A DNA stretch of 64,000 bases from Sarcocystis neurona. Its lineage: Eukaryota; Apicomplexa; Conoidasida; Eucoccidiorida; Sarcocystidae. Numbering within the stretch: the first letter of the stretch is position 1; each line of letters opens with the position of its first letter. Below are positions 14,201-26,100 of the stretch, piece by piece. A program made the translations under genes and the position numbers. Location: the NCBI GenBank assembly GCA_000727475.1, contig KL647314.1:156304-220303 (forward strand), written 5' to 3'. Under the pieces are notes generated by a model that made no database searches, was not told where the DNA came from, and saw nothing but the letters and a program-made list of their open reading frames with translations.

Positions 14201-17200
14201 ACAAATCCCTACATTTGTATGCAGCATTCTGTAGATGTATATTTCTGTGTAGGCTGAACATGAGCAAACCCTGGAGGCGAAGAGGTATGAGATCCATTTC
14301 TTGGAAGACGAGCATGAGAAGGCCTTAAAAGCAGCCAGGAGAGAGACCGAAATTGCGCGTAGGAATCTGGCAGAGTGCCCTTCTAACGCTCGAGACTTAC
14401 AAGAGATTGAAGTTTTGAAAAGAAAGCTTCAGCAAATCGAGGTGTGAACAGTTACATTTTTCATTTTCTCCTCAAATCGAATACATACGCATATACGTCT
14501 ATAGGAGTGTCCTCTGTAGTGGATGCACGGATTCGTATGTAGAGTTTGGTAGCCAGCCAGGCAACAGCGCGTCTACGTGTTCGTAGGGAGCCACATAAAT
14601 ATGTTTGCACTAACAGATATTCAACAAACATGTACGGGTGTACGCACGTCGAAATGGGCAAGGAAAGAGGAGGAACCTGCGAATATACATATATGTATAT
14701 ATATATGTATATGTAAGTAGACGTGGAAGTGGTTTTTCCATAGTTTACTGCTGTGGGATGTTTCAGAACTGTTTCTGATCTAGGCTACTCCTATTTCACG
14801 AACCTTAACTTCGCGATGCATTGGCACTACGTTCCCACCATCTGCACACACGTGCGAAGTCATGCTACTGGAGAATGCCCAAGGAATTATATTTATATAT
14901 ATGACTGTGTATTTATGAATATCGGACTATGGCGGAGTTAACCTCAGTGGTCTTCTAGCCAGGCGTATACATAGGTAGACTAATGGATACCTTTATCGAG
15001 AGACAGAGGAATAGCTAACTATGGGCAGCCCACACGGAGGGACAGGTAACCGTACGGACGCTACGCTACACGGCAGCACCTACAGCAGAGCGGACGCAGC
15101 ACGTTTAAAGGTCCTGTTGGTGTGACTATATGTGTATATACCCTCTTTTCGGGAATGTAGACTCAGATTCTGTATAGTTGTACCTGTGTAAATGTGATAC
15201 TACTCTACATATACACGTATGGATATGAAGGCACACATGTGTGTCCACGTGTATTATTCACCTCCATTTATGTACAGCATTGACTGCCTCCCCGATTATA
15301 TTGACGTCTATAGTACTTTCTTTTTGAAACTTTTTACTACATGGTAGGCCTCGTTATTCTCTCGTTCTGCGTTCCCCAGTCTGTAGGCTTATCTGTTACA
15401 GAGGAAGGTGATTCAGAAAAAAGCACATATAACATCCATTCATTGAAGGGAAGTTTTCACAAAAAGTGCACAGGAGCAGGTGTTGCTGATTGGTTCATCT
15501 CATAGTGTTGCCTCCTTTGATTTGCAGCATCTGCGCCTAATAACCTCCTGTCTCTGTAAGTTTACACATGGGCACGCAGTGCTTGTGTGCTGTTCTGTCC
15601 GAACATGTGTGGAAGACATTCTTACGTATAGCACAAGTGTATATATACAGGTTGAGGCAGTGCTTGTATGCTCTCGTGCCCGCACACGTGGGGAAAACAT
15701 TCCTCTGCGTAGTCCCAAGCATACGTGCATACACGTAGGTCTGTTGTCCCGGTTAAGATTCTTTTCCTCCCTGTCCGTTCAATGATACTAACATACTGGG
15801 AGGCTGTATGTGTAGTAGTCGTATCACTTGCGTTGTGGTTTCTTATGTGGAGCGAACCTGCGTACAAATAGATGTCCACACTTAGACGTACAATTATAAT
15901 TTCAAGTTCAGAGGCTACACATCGTTTGGTTGCCCTCGTCTTCTCCACAGGATCATGTAGAGGTGCTGCAGAAGAAAATGCAGATGTACAAGCTGGAGCT
16001 GGTCAACAGGTGAGAGTTCCAAAAGTAGTCGCACTGGGCAGAGCTTCGACAAGAGAACATAGTTATCTTCGTACTATTAGTCTTTCAGGTGTCCACGAAC
16101 ATAAATATATACATTTTACATATATAACATTCATTTGTAATGCATGCAAGGTACCTAAGATTACACTCCTACAAATCCCACATTACGAAGAGGTGAACGC
16201 ATTGGTAAGATGTACCCACCTCTGCAGCAGGACAAAGCTTATATTTCTTTCCCTCCTCAGTCTCATGCTCTTTTCGTCCTCGTCCCGGATATGCGTACCA
16301 AAAATGATAACATGCGTGAAATTGACGTCGTGAACACTGGGTGTAGAACTCTGTACGTGGCGCGGAGCAAATACAGTGCCATACGCATTTACACTCTGTA
16401 CGTGGCGCGGAGCAAATACAGTGCCATACGCATTTACATATTTTAAGCGTGAGCGGTTGCGTGTCATCACTTTCTACTCCGTTTGTTAGAGCTAGGCCTC
16501 TTCACTCGCCGCGTAGATCTCACACCTGCCCCTATATTCGTGCAGAGTCTGTACCATGGAGCATCAACGCAGGCACACACATGTGCATAGAGATGTTGTT
16601 GGAAGTGCCCATGGAAAGTGAAATACTAGAAAATGTTTTCGCAAGCGACAAGTTCCATCACTCTGGCGACGCCAGATCACTGTCAACAACTGTTACACTG
16701 GTCTTGCGCGGATGGGCTAAGAAGCAAGAACTTCTTTGTATCTACCACACGACGCACAATCGCAGGAAAAAAGTTATTGCACTAACAGTGGGCGAACGAA
16801 ACGAGAGGCAAGGATGTCTCTGTATTTATCGCACGCCGTAAATTTACCTACCCTCATATACAATTGTGCACATACACTCCTACGTAGACACATATGCACG
16901 TGTGAAAATAAGTCCAGAAGACGTGAATACATGGTAAATTGTTAACCTCGTTCCTAGTTGCATCGTACACAGTTTAGAATAAATATGCGACAGAAAAAGC
17001 TCTTTGACCCAGAAGGCCGAAGTCCTTGTCGACCGTCTTCATGATTCTTGTACGTCCTTCTCTGTACGTGTATGTCTCTCGGTATGAGAAGATGTCTCTT
17101 AAGAATCGTAGAGATGGCGTGCGACGTGGAACTACCAGGCTACATTGTCGAAAGCGTTTACATTCATTTACGTCAGTGGCGCGGCGTGTTTCAGGTGCTC

Positions 17201-17804
17201 GTGCCACGTGCAACTACAAAGGTAGACGTAGGAACGTGCAGCATCTCGGCGCTGCTCTAGAGGCTCAGAGATCGGAACGCTGGTGTGAGAAAAACCTGTC
17301 CAACTGCTACTAATGCCGTTGTACTGCCTCCGCTGCTCTGGGTTGACGTTACTGTTGCTGGTGTTGGTCTCCTCTGCTGTTCTACTGCTGCAATTCTCTA
17401 GCGGTGACTTTACTGCTGTAACTGCTGCTGCTGTGCTTTGCTGCGGCCATCCTCCTGCTGAGACTAATACGCTGCTAGCGGAGCACGTCGGCTGTTTTCC
17501 CTGTACGCTGGGTTTCAGGGAGAAGAACTACAACCACATATTTAACGCGCATCCGGTGACAGGAGTGCTGGATCCTATTGCAATTGTCAAATCTCCTGCC
17601 CTACGACGCGGCAGCAGCACTGCATCACAGACCAGTTCCGCTGATACGAAGGAGGCTGCGCCGGCAGCCCTAGCTGAAGGAACGCTGGCACTGGCCGCTG
17701 AGCATTCCCTGTCAAAAACAACGACACCCACTGAACCTTCCAGTAAAAAAAAACTTTGCTCCCTCAGTATCAGCGGACGATCATCTCGGATCCTCAGCTC
17801 TTGA
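1..17804 (+). CDS. FAM184-like coiled-coil protein, 5' partial, multi-exon
   Basis: Spliced gene entering from the left edge. Proposed exons are 3-168, 1820-1962, 2358-2412, 2773-2954, 3640-3714, 4508-4555, 5087-5157, 6707-6881, 7020-7253, 8232-8504, 9626-9817, 12387-12587, 14253-14441, 15951-16009 and 17519-17804. Every junction has AG/GT and keeps the frame (783 codons including stop). The product is almost entirely heptad-type coiled coil rich in E, K, Q and L. The last two exons join to give LELVNREKNYNHIFN followed by P-x-x-GVLDP. From memory, this matches a motif near the C-terminus of animal FAM184A, and it crosses the 16009/17519 junction. The tail is Ser/Ala-rich and ends at TGA 17802-17804. 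The 2358-2412 and 4508-4555 exons and the 3' end of the 2773 exon (2816, 2909 and 2954 all keep frame) are least certain. The start codon and any N-terminal FAM184 domain lie outside the window. FAM184 proteins have no known catalytic role; a structural or cytoskeletal role is inferred. Confidence 0.78.
278..480. repeat. Imperfect ACT trinucleotide array in intron
   Basis: About 200 bases of CTA/ACT triplets with interspersed GGTACT/AGTACC words, inside the first intron of the coiled-coil gene. It resembles the larger array at 31260-31915. It leaves frames open by composition, so the ORFs across it are not taken as genes. Confidence 0.8.
6120..6620. repeat. Minisatellite, five diverged copies of a ~108-bp unit
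   Basis: Copies begin near 6120, 6231, 6339, 6447 and 6553 with GACGCGT or a variant. Each contains a conserved block reading CTTCTGCTTC...GGACAAATT.TGCGT.GATTCGAGTA and ends in a TA-rich segment. The array sits in the intron just before the exon at 6707. The unit is close to a multiple of three, which keeps one antisense frame open across all copies; this is probably incidental. Confidence 0.85.
11400..12386 (+). other. Long pyrimidine-rich intron segment
   Basis: Almost 1 kb dominated by C and T on the sense strand, ending at the AG before the coiled-coil exon at 12387. It looks like a hugely extended polypyrimidine tract. ORFs read through it are Leu/Phe/Ser/Pro-rich and have no other coding support. 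Confidence 0.7.
15576..15738. repeat. Diverged tandem duplication, period ~81 bp
   Basis: Two copies beginning GCAGTGCTTG at 15576 and 15657, each followed by a similar run including a GGAAGACATTC/GGAAAACATTC block and CACGT-containing ends. It lies in the intron before the 15951 exon. Confidence 0.6.
16348..16437. repeat. Perfect 45-bp tandem duplication
   Basis: The block starting ACTCTGTACGTGGCGCGGAG at 16348 is repeated exactly from 16393. It lies in the intron between the two conserved last exons of the coiled-coil gene. Identity suggests a recent duplication or an assembly artefact. Confidence 0.9.
17318..17460. repeat. CTG-rich tract before the terminal coiled-coil exon
   Basis: Imperfect CTG/TTG triplets on the sense strand of the last intron, ending shortly before the acceptor TTTCAG at 17518. 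This fits the CTG-in-introns pattern seen elsewhere in the window. Confidence 0.7.
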
Positions 17805-18659
17805 TGCGCAAGACGTTTTTGCGTCCCCGGCCGGCCCTGTGTATGAAGATGCAGACTCGTGCGTGAAACATACGTGAAAACACACGGCCATATGTATATG
17901 GGCATATACATGCGTACATTCACGTATATGTGTGCGTGTGCGTGTGCATTCACAAGCGGATAATTGCATATTACAAGGTACGCTTACGAACCCATCGAGT
18001 CTTCACTTTTTACCGTTCCACGTGTGGCAAACGGGCAGATTGCCTGTCTGAGGTATTCGAAGGACAGATGAACAACCACGTAGTAAGGTTCATCATTGAG
18101 GCATTACGAAAAGGACTATGAGCGTCTTACCGTGGAAAAGTCTTTCTGGAGACGCAGGAGGGCTGATTTCCTACGTATCCATTTACGCTGAGGCAGGCAT
18201 ATATGCATGCACACCCTGTCATGATCTGTCGTCTCTTACAACACAGGTGTATTTTCCCAGCGTTCGCAGCAAAGGCTTTTAAAGATGCGATCGAAATCCA
18301 CTCTTTGGCAAAAGGCTGCCCTCGTTAGTCGTGCGCACACGAATAAGTGAGTGTATGAAGAGGAGTACCGCGTAGGCCTGCGGCGCGTACGCCCCCTCAT
18401 CGACCACCTCCTTGAAAACTGCCGTCTCACTACAGTCGCACCCTTCCTCGTGTTCCTCTTTATCGTCACACCATCGGGCGTAGAGCCTGCGTACGATACT
18501 GCAGATGTTCACCCCTGTCCCGCAACTGCGAAATCAAACTCTGTATACCTGCGTGTCTTGCGTGGGGTCTGTACTCGCTCCAAGTGTCTTGACAGATTTT
18601 CTCGCTACCAACTCATATCCATATATACATATATATGGAGCACTTGTGTGCCGGTGTAT

Positions 18660-18865
18660 AAGGAGATTTGTGCTCGTTTGTACAGTCGCACAGAGATTCA
18701 TACGCACATGCATAGATGTGTATGAAGTACAGAGGTTCGTGTGTACGCAGTGTAAGTGTAATTTCTTCGTATAATGAGATGTGTGTTCGTACGTACAGTC
18801 GCACAAAGGCTCAAATGCACGTGCATAGATGTGTATTACGTACAGAGGTACATGTGTAGGCAATG
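18660..18865. repeat. Two-copy ~112-bp tandem repeat
   Basis: The word TACAGTCGCACA recurs at about 18681 and 18793. Both copies continue through a shared GTGCATAGATGTGTAT-type block and a TTTCTTC end. It is a non-coding minisatellite. Confidence 0.65.
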
Positions 18866-20149
18866 AAATTTCTTCATTTTGAATTCAACCGTTCCCGAAG
18901 GCAGGCGTAGCAGGCTGTGTGTCTACCAGGTGAGGCCGTCGTCGGGAAAGAGAAGAGCAGAAGATGTCAGCGAACATTCTTTCCGTTCAAAAGTCGCGTT
19001 GATTTGTCCCAGACCGCGTAAATGCGGATTCTTCCAATTGCGCAAAACTTCACAAAATGTATACATTCGACAGTGTTTGCTCCTCTGCGTATGCAGAGAC
19101 ACAAAAGCTGTTTGTCTCTCATGTGGAGGGGCAGAATGATTAACAAAAAGTTCGCACTGCTTTTTCAAGCGAGATAAGACATGATCACATCCAGTACCAT
19201 GTTCAACTCTGCTGGCGTACCCGTCCAAAAAGATATGAGACCAATCCTCCTGAATTGAGGAATATTACTCTCTCTGTATCCACCTACGTTTACTGTTTAA
19301 TTTGTGAACAGACGCGCGTTGAATTCTGTATCCAGATATTATTTGTATGCACATACGTAGATAAACACAATTCGAAGGCTATTCTGTTGCACGTGCATAG
19401 ATCCACATGCATATATCCCTAAGCAAGTGAACTATACAGAATCGAAAGGTGATTCACAAGAAGTGAACAGACTAAAGCTTAAAAGGAAAGAAGAGGCGTT
19501 TTTATAGAAAACATGGGTCGACGTAGTCACAATTATGACCGCCGTTCACCATACGAAGTTTGGTTGACCCTGTGTTCCGACAAAGGTGCAGCCGATGTAT
19601 ATTCACTTTCGGATATTTGGAAGTCGGTGCGCTGTAGTGATGTATGTGTATACGCATACCTAGAGGCACAGAAATACCCCCGCCCCCTCCAGTGACCATC
19701 TTCAGGGCCTGTCTACTCTAGCGAGACAGCCACAGCAACTTACGTCCTGGCTCAACGCACATATACGTGTACACCTATTTGTGTATACATCACTTGCGGC
19801 ATTGTAACAACAGACACGTACTCTAAACACGTCAATATCTTTAGATGTGTATATGCGTAAATGCATACGGTGAAGCGTGCTAACCGCACAAAATAGTTAG
19901 CGAACGCGTTCACTCCCTCCCTCTCACCCTCTACATATACGTAGTGCGAAAAGACAATGTAAACACCCCGAAGCACCCGTTCTTCGGAGAGCCTCCTACA
20001 ATCAAGTGACTACTCTTCTCACGCGGAGACGTGGAGAACCGAGGTGACTCATGTGAGACAGGAGAGCTAGTTAGGCTTCCGATGAGAAGACCACCTACAT
20101 GGTGTTCACTCTTTTGTTGCTGACTCCATCGCTGCTGCTGCCGTTGGCA

Positions 20150-21130
20150 CTACGTGTGGTAGCGGTGAGGTGCTGTACTTACCCCCCTTGTGTGGGTGCC
20201 TGATGGTCTTGTGGAGCTCTTGGCGGTGCTGCATTCGCTGTTCCTACTGCGGCTGTTAGCAACGGGATCGACCCTGCGAGGGTCAAAAAAACCTCTCGCT
20301 TCCCAGGCCGCAGCTAATTTCGTAATGCTTTTTCTTCTGCTGTTGCTGCGTGGTATAGCGTGCGTGTCGTGCTTGGTGTGACTGAAAGCCGAGTAGCAAG
20401 AGGGGTACCAGTACGAACTCGAGCAGCTCCAGACACAGCAATAAGACCGGCATCTGCGACAGGAGCAGGGAGACAAGCAGCAGAGGCGACAACGGGCATT
20501 ACCGCTGCAGGAGCAACATACGCAACAGTCGGTGTTCCGCCTCCACATCCTCTCACTAGTGTAGTAGTTGTCCTGCTGCAGGGAGATCCACAGCAGATCC
20601 CGCACAATAGCTGCGGTGCGGTGCAGTGGCATTGAGAACACCAGGAACTGATCCCAGATACGGAAGAAATTTAGCAGAATCTGCTGCAGGCGAAACGCAG
20701 CAAAGCAGCGACAGCGGCGGCTGCAGCAGCCCCTGAATCAACAGGCCGCGTACTGAACGGAAGGCAGCGACAACCCAACACATCAACATCACCAGTACAG
20801 CAGAACACGGCGGAGAGGATGTGAGAGGCCGCAGCAGCTCAACGTAAGCCGGCACAGCGGCCTGAAGGGGCCGTAGGCGCGCAGTCGTAAGGTAGGAGAA
20901 GGGCAGCACCTGTTGGACTGGACGAGCGGCAGCCGAAAGAGAAGTAGCACGGGAAGTCGGAGCAGCTGCAGAAGCAGCAGATGGAGTAGCAGCAGTTGGA
21001 GCAGCAGTCTCACCACGGGTACGAGCACGAACCGCAGGAGCAGCAGCAACATGGCAGCACGCGGGCACCGCAGAAGCAGCGACAGCAGCGGTCGGTGTTC
21101 GGCTCTTCCACGGCCGCGCGTCCTGCTTGC
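20150..21130. repeat. CTG then CAG trinucleotide block
   Basis: The segment 20150-20360 is CTG-oriented on the plus strand. From about 20400 to 21120 it is CAG-oriented. Both strands have long Ala/Gln/Ser/Cys/Leu-rich ORFs here, as any such repeat would. No domain, signal peptide or splice continuity was found, so no gene is called, although an exon of a minus- or plus-strand gene cannot be excluded. Confidence 0.6.
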
Positions 21131-22021
21131 TAAAGCGTCGTCGCGCTGCGTTTGAAAGGTTCTGCGTGTTCTACTTAGAATTCTGCAAAAGTGGATCCCA
21201 TTCCCCGGCTGCTTTTCCTTATTTTCCGTAACGTTTGCTCCTGCATGCTGCATATTCGTACGCATTGCAGCACTAGGGAAAGAGGATTTGATCTTACCAA
21301 AGCCATCAGCGTCTTCCTCCGTATTTTCCACTTACTCTGCTGTGAATTCCTTCTCTCCTGCCACATCATCAACGTTTTCTGCGCTGTGCCACGCTGCTCT
21401 TTTTTTTCCCATCCATCGTTCAGTTTCCACTGCTCTACGCCTGCAACAACTCAGTTTAATGCGCGGGCGCACAAGCCCGTCTACTACTACGTCATACACT
21501 CTGCAGTTGCAGCCGAGAGGCTTGCGTACGCAGACGTTTTAGAAGTGGACAACGGCACACATCATCCCCTCAGTTCCCTTCGAGTGAAGTCCTCTCCTTA
21601 AGGAGAAATCTGAGTGTCGCACGACGCTCTCCCTCTGCGTTTACCGTAGCTGTCTGATAGCTGCCCGTTCTAGCTAGTTAGAAATTGTTGAGGCTGTAAC
21701 ACCTGAAGTGTACGGAAACCACATTCAAGTAGGTCTTTCTGCTTCTTCCTTTTTGAACGCCCAGCCGTCGGATGCGGTGAGTTCCCGCAACTAGACCACT
21801 TCGCGCTCGTTAACTCCAGTTTTTGTGTGTTACTCTCCGAACGACCATTTCACACGACGGCCGTTTCCTTCTTTCTTTCCCCCTTCTCCCCCTCATCCTT
21901 CGTTTTTCCTTTTCTTGCAGTGTTCCTCCTCCTACTTGCGCCTCTCCCGCGTTCCCGTCTGTCCCGTCTCGTCTTTCCTGGTCGTCTTCCTCGCCTGCTG
22001 CTCTTGGTGTTGCCGGGAAAA

Positions 22022-22816
22022 ATGGAGGCGGCCACCGCGCACGGTCTAGGGGTGGTCACCGCGTCTTCCGTGTTGACTTTGGCGGATCATTCGGCTGGTC
22101 CAAGTAGTTGACGAAAGTTTGCAGAGATATGCGTATCTCTACCAGCTTCACCCCCCCTTTCGTCCACGGTGTCGGTACTAATTTCGCTTGTAGAATGCAA
22201 CACTCCCCCACTGCTGTACGGCCCTCTTCCACGTCTCCCCTGTCCAGCCGACACAGGTTCAGCCGTACCGCGTGGTCTCACCGCCTATCCGAGACAGCGG
22301 GAGAAATATACATCAATTCAAGCGTGCAATGTACCCAAGCCACTTGTAGCTGTTTGGTGTGTACGGACGGGTGCTTCGGTGTGGACTGAGAGCCGAGGTG
22401 GAATATAGAGAGGCTACGGGAGAACCTGTGCAGTACATACGTTTACACACGAATACGTATATAGTAAGTGTACATATAGATATAGTACGTAGACGCAATA
22501 GTAATAGTGACACTATGTGTACAGCGGGACGATACACACGTATTTATGTATATATATATATTATCAATGTAACTACGTGAAGAGATCTGTGGCTGCCTTT
22601 GTACCTCGTGTGGTTGGCTCTTTTGTGCCATGAGGCGTCGTTCCATTTCTTGTAGCTTTTCTCAAAAGGACGTACTGTATCAGTGTTTCTTGTCATCGCA
22701 GCCTGCTCTACTATAACGACGCTTCGCTTGTGCGCTTGAGGAAGGCGTGGAGATGGGTCGTCTTGCGAGCTTGCCGTCAGCATCTGCTGCTCGAACAGTT
22801 GACGTCTATTGACTCA
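22022..22816 (+). CDS. Candidate 5' exons of the TBC gene
   Basis: There are three phase-compatible pieces. The first is 22022-22103, starting with ATG in an AAAAATGG context. The second is 22194-22356, after a 90-base intron with a TACTAAT branch-point-like word at 22176 and acceptor TTGTAG. The third is 22702-22816, from acceptor ATCGCAG to the consensus donor GTGAGT. They sum to exactly 120 codons. The third piece encodes a non-repetitive basic/hydrophobic stretch (LLYYNDASLVRLRKAWRW and on) and is the best supported. It could splice in phase 0 to acceptor CAGTCAG at 23239, behind a strong pyrimidine tract. In that case the ATG at 23174 would be intronic. The donor GTGTGT at 22357 is weak. 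The pieces could instead form a small separate gene. Confidence 0.42.
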
Positions 22817-23173
22817 GTGAGTCTGGTACGTGGGTCGTGGACAGCAGCGGCGCCGAGGGACGCGGGGACAGCAGAAGCCTGGGACACGGCGGCGGAGGAG
22901 GAAGAAAGTGAGCAGCGGCAGAAGCGACAGCAGCAACAGCAGCAGGGGGACAGCGGAAAAAGCAGTCGTAACAACAGCCGCAGGAGACAGAGTAGCTGGA
23001 GGTGTTGAAAGCGGAGGGACAAGGGCAGCATCAGCGGCCTCCTCTCGGACGAGCAGCAACCGCAGGAGGGGACGCAGCAGCAGCAGGAGAGAATGCGGCA
23101 GGGCAGCAGCAGTAAGAGGAGATGCAGCCGTAGCAGCAGGAGTGATGTGACACGCAGGTGGCTGTAAATCAAC

Positions 23174-26100
23174 ATGAACTTTTGGTGGGGAAGCGGAGGT
23201 CCCTTCTCTTCTCTATCTCCTTTCGGCAGCAGCAGTCAGAGACGAGACGCGGCCGATATTCCGCTGGCTGTGGGGGGAGGAGGGGGTGGCGCTGCAGCAG
23301 CAACGGATGCAGCAACAGCAGAACAGCGTGACTTGGAAGAAGCGGAAGCGGCACAAGATGAGGCAGGACGAGCAACAGCAACAGCAGCAACTAGTAGCCT
23401 CTTCGCATCACCTGCAACGGCAGAAACAAAGCCAGCACCAGCAGGTGCAGCAGCAGGAACCACGGAGGACTTCTCAGACTTGCATTTCCAGCAACACTGG
23501 AGAGAGCTCGTGGATATACCCTCCTCCTTTTCGTCTTCACGAGCTGCTGCTGCTGCTTCTTCCTGCTCCATTAGCAGCAGTAGAGCCTCTTCTCAGCGAC
23601 CGTCGAGTGGCAGCAGCAGCGGCGTCGTTCGCCGTTCCCTGCGTACTCCAAAAGTAGCCACGCCTCCTGCTACAGCGCCTTTTGCAACAGAGGAGGAAGA
23701 AGAAGAGAGAAACTCGGTCGCAGAAGATGCCAGAGACAGCAGCTTTAGCCTGCCGTTGCGACCGCCTCGGAACACCACCGCGGGAGACGCGCAGCAGCAC
23801 CGCCAAGTGTGGGGTGTTGCTGCGTCTTCCCAGCAGCAGCTCTGTTTTCCGCCTGCTCCAGCAGTAGCAGCAGGATCTGCGGGTGGGACGACTGCTGCTG
23901 CCCGGTCCACAAGACGCGCAGGAGAAGAAGGAGGAGAAGCAGCAGCAGAAGAGGCAGCCAGAGTAGCAGCATCCGCCCCAGCAGTGGTGCACGAAACAGC
24001 ATCAGCTCGCACACGAGTCGCACGACCAGCAGCACCAGAGGTCGCGTGTGAAGACTCAGCAGCAGCAGGTGGCTCGCCGTCGCAGCAGCAAGCAGCGGCT
24101 TGCCCAGTCATTCCTTTCACAGCTGCAGCAGCAGCTTTCTCGCGAGCAGCAGAAACTCCGAAGAAAACTGCTGTCGCTCCTTTAGAAGAAGTTTCTGCGT
24201 CGTTTACCCAGCGAAGTGGCAGAGCCGGCGCGTCTTTGTCTCCGCGGCTGCTGCATATGCAGCAGCACACGGCGGAGTCAGGCAGCAGCAACAGCAACAC
24301 CAGGTGCAGCAGTTCCTACCTGCGCTCCAGCGACTCCAGCAGCAGCAGTAGTAAAGGTGGCAGCAGCAGTCATCAACAGAGCAGCAGGAACACTGGCAAC
24401 AACAGCAGCACCAGCAGCAGCAGTAGTTCCCTCGTGTGGGGTAGCTGGAAGCCGGAGGCAGGGGGTCTGGCTGGGGAAACTGTTGCCGCTGCTCCTTTGA
24501 TGTGGAGTGGTGCTGCTGCGGCGGTGCCTACGCACATGCAGAGTTCTCCAGTTGCCTCGCCGTCGCAGCAGCAAACTGCCACCGTCTCTAACTCTGACTT
24601 CTACTCTTTTTCTGCTTCTCTGTCGTCGCCGGACTCGTCTTCCTTCCCTCGTTTCTTCTCATCTTCGTCTTCATTTTCCCCCTCCTCACCTGCGCCGTCG
24701 TCCGCCCCTTCTTCTTCTTCTTCGTCTTCTTCGTCTTCTTCCTCTTCCTCGTTCTCCTCTTCGCTGCTGCCGGGGTCGCGGGGCATGGCACACGCGTCGT
24801 TTCTGCTGCCGCTGCAGCGGATGATTGGCCAGAGCAGCAGCAGCAGAAACCGCAGCAGCGGCTACAGCAGTGGGTCGGGGAAACGCAGCGGCACCTACAG
24901 CAGCAGCCAAGGCGAGAGCCAGTGCGTTGATGCCAGCACCAGCAGTGACAGGAGGAAGACTGCTGCCGCCTCCTCTTCGTCTTCTTCGGCGCCGCTGGTG
25001 AGCGAGACTGTCTACGTGTTTGATGCCTGCTGCCAGCACTCCAGCGAACGTTCCGGCAACAGCAGTGGCCGAAATCGCAGCATCCGCCGCAGCGCGAGCA
25101 GCAGCAGCTGCGGCAGTGCGGGTGGGGTTAGCAGCACAAAGGGCCGTTCTGCTGCCAGTAGTTTGTGGTCCTCTTCCCTCTCTTTGTCTTCTGCTGCTGC
25201 CGCGGCGGGGAGCGATCTTTTCCGCAGCAGAAGGAGCAACAGCGGCGGACTTGGCAACAAGGGAGTGATACCTGCAGCAGCGGAGCTGCTGCCGCGAGAA
25301 GCAGATGCAGCCATACCAGCAGTCCACAGCCACCACAATAGCAGTGGCAGCAGCACCAGCACCTGCGACCCGTCCACGGCTCCTCTTTCCCTCTCTTCTG
25401 ATGCTACTGCAGCTGAGTTTGATCAAGCAGCTCCAACGGCTGCAGCCTCAGCCGCAGAAGAAGAGCGGCCAGCGCGAGCTGGAGCGACAACATCATGCGG
25501 GGTGAAGACAGCAGCAGCAGCGGTTGCAAGTGGAGCAGCGACACAAGGAGGATCCCAGTGGGAGAGTCTTGTTCGCTTTCCGAGCAGGAGAAGCAGTCAG
25601 GACACCTATGCTACCTCCTCACCGCTGCAGGCTCCTGCTACAACTCTGCCTTCTCCTCCGTCGCGCAGGTCTGCTCGAGTCCTGCAGGCAGATCCTGGAG
25701 ACGAAGAGAGAGCAGGAGCCGCGATGCGTCCAGCAGCAGGGGCGCGGCCCGCAGCAGCAGCAAGAGCCGCACCCTTCTACTTCGCGGTTGGCACAGCAGA
25801 CATGGCAGCTGCTTCTGCTGCTGCGCTTGAGGCTGCTGCTTCCGATGAAGAGACACAAGGGGCTGCGTTGCAGGCTCGGGGCAGTGCCGCTTCCTCGTCT
25901 TTTGCCTCCGCAGCAGATGCCGATTCTTTCGAGGACTACGAGTTACTCACCCACCGCAGCATCCACAGCAACAACAACAAAGACAGCAGTAGCAGCCGCC
26001 AAGCCAGCGACGGCAGCGGCCCGAGCAGCAGGGGAGGCGCCAGGTGGGTCCCTGTCGATTCAGACAACTCTCGCCAGGCGATGGAAAAGGCCAAAACGCA

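Larger units (their letters stand above)
17805..22021. other. Spacer between the coiled-coil and TBC genes
   Basis: No gene is well supported. It holds a two-copy ~112-bp repeat around 18660-18865, general TA and ACGT-rich DNA, and the trinucleotide block at 20150-21130. A short protein-like stretch at about 21460-21601 (plus strand, ends at TAA) has no clear splice partners and is left uncalled. The pyrimidine-rich run at 21850-21920 ending TTGCAG may be a 5' splice context for the downstream gene. Confidence 0.5.
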
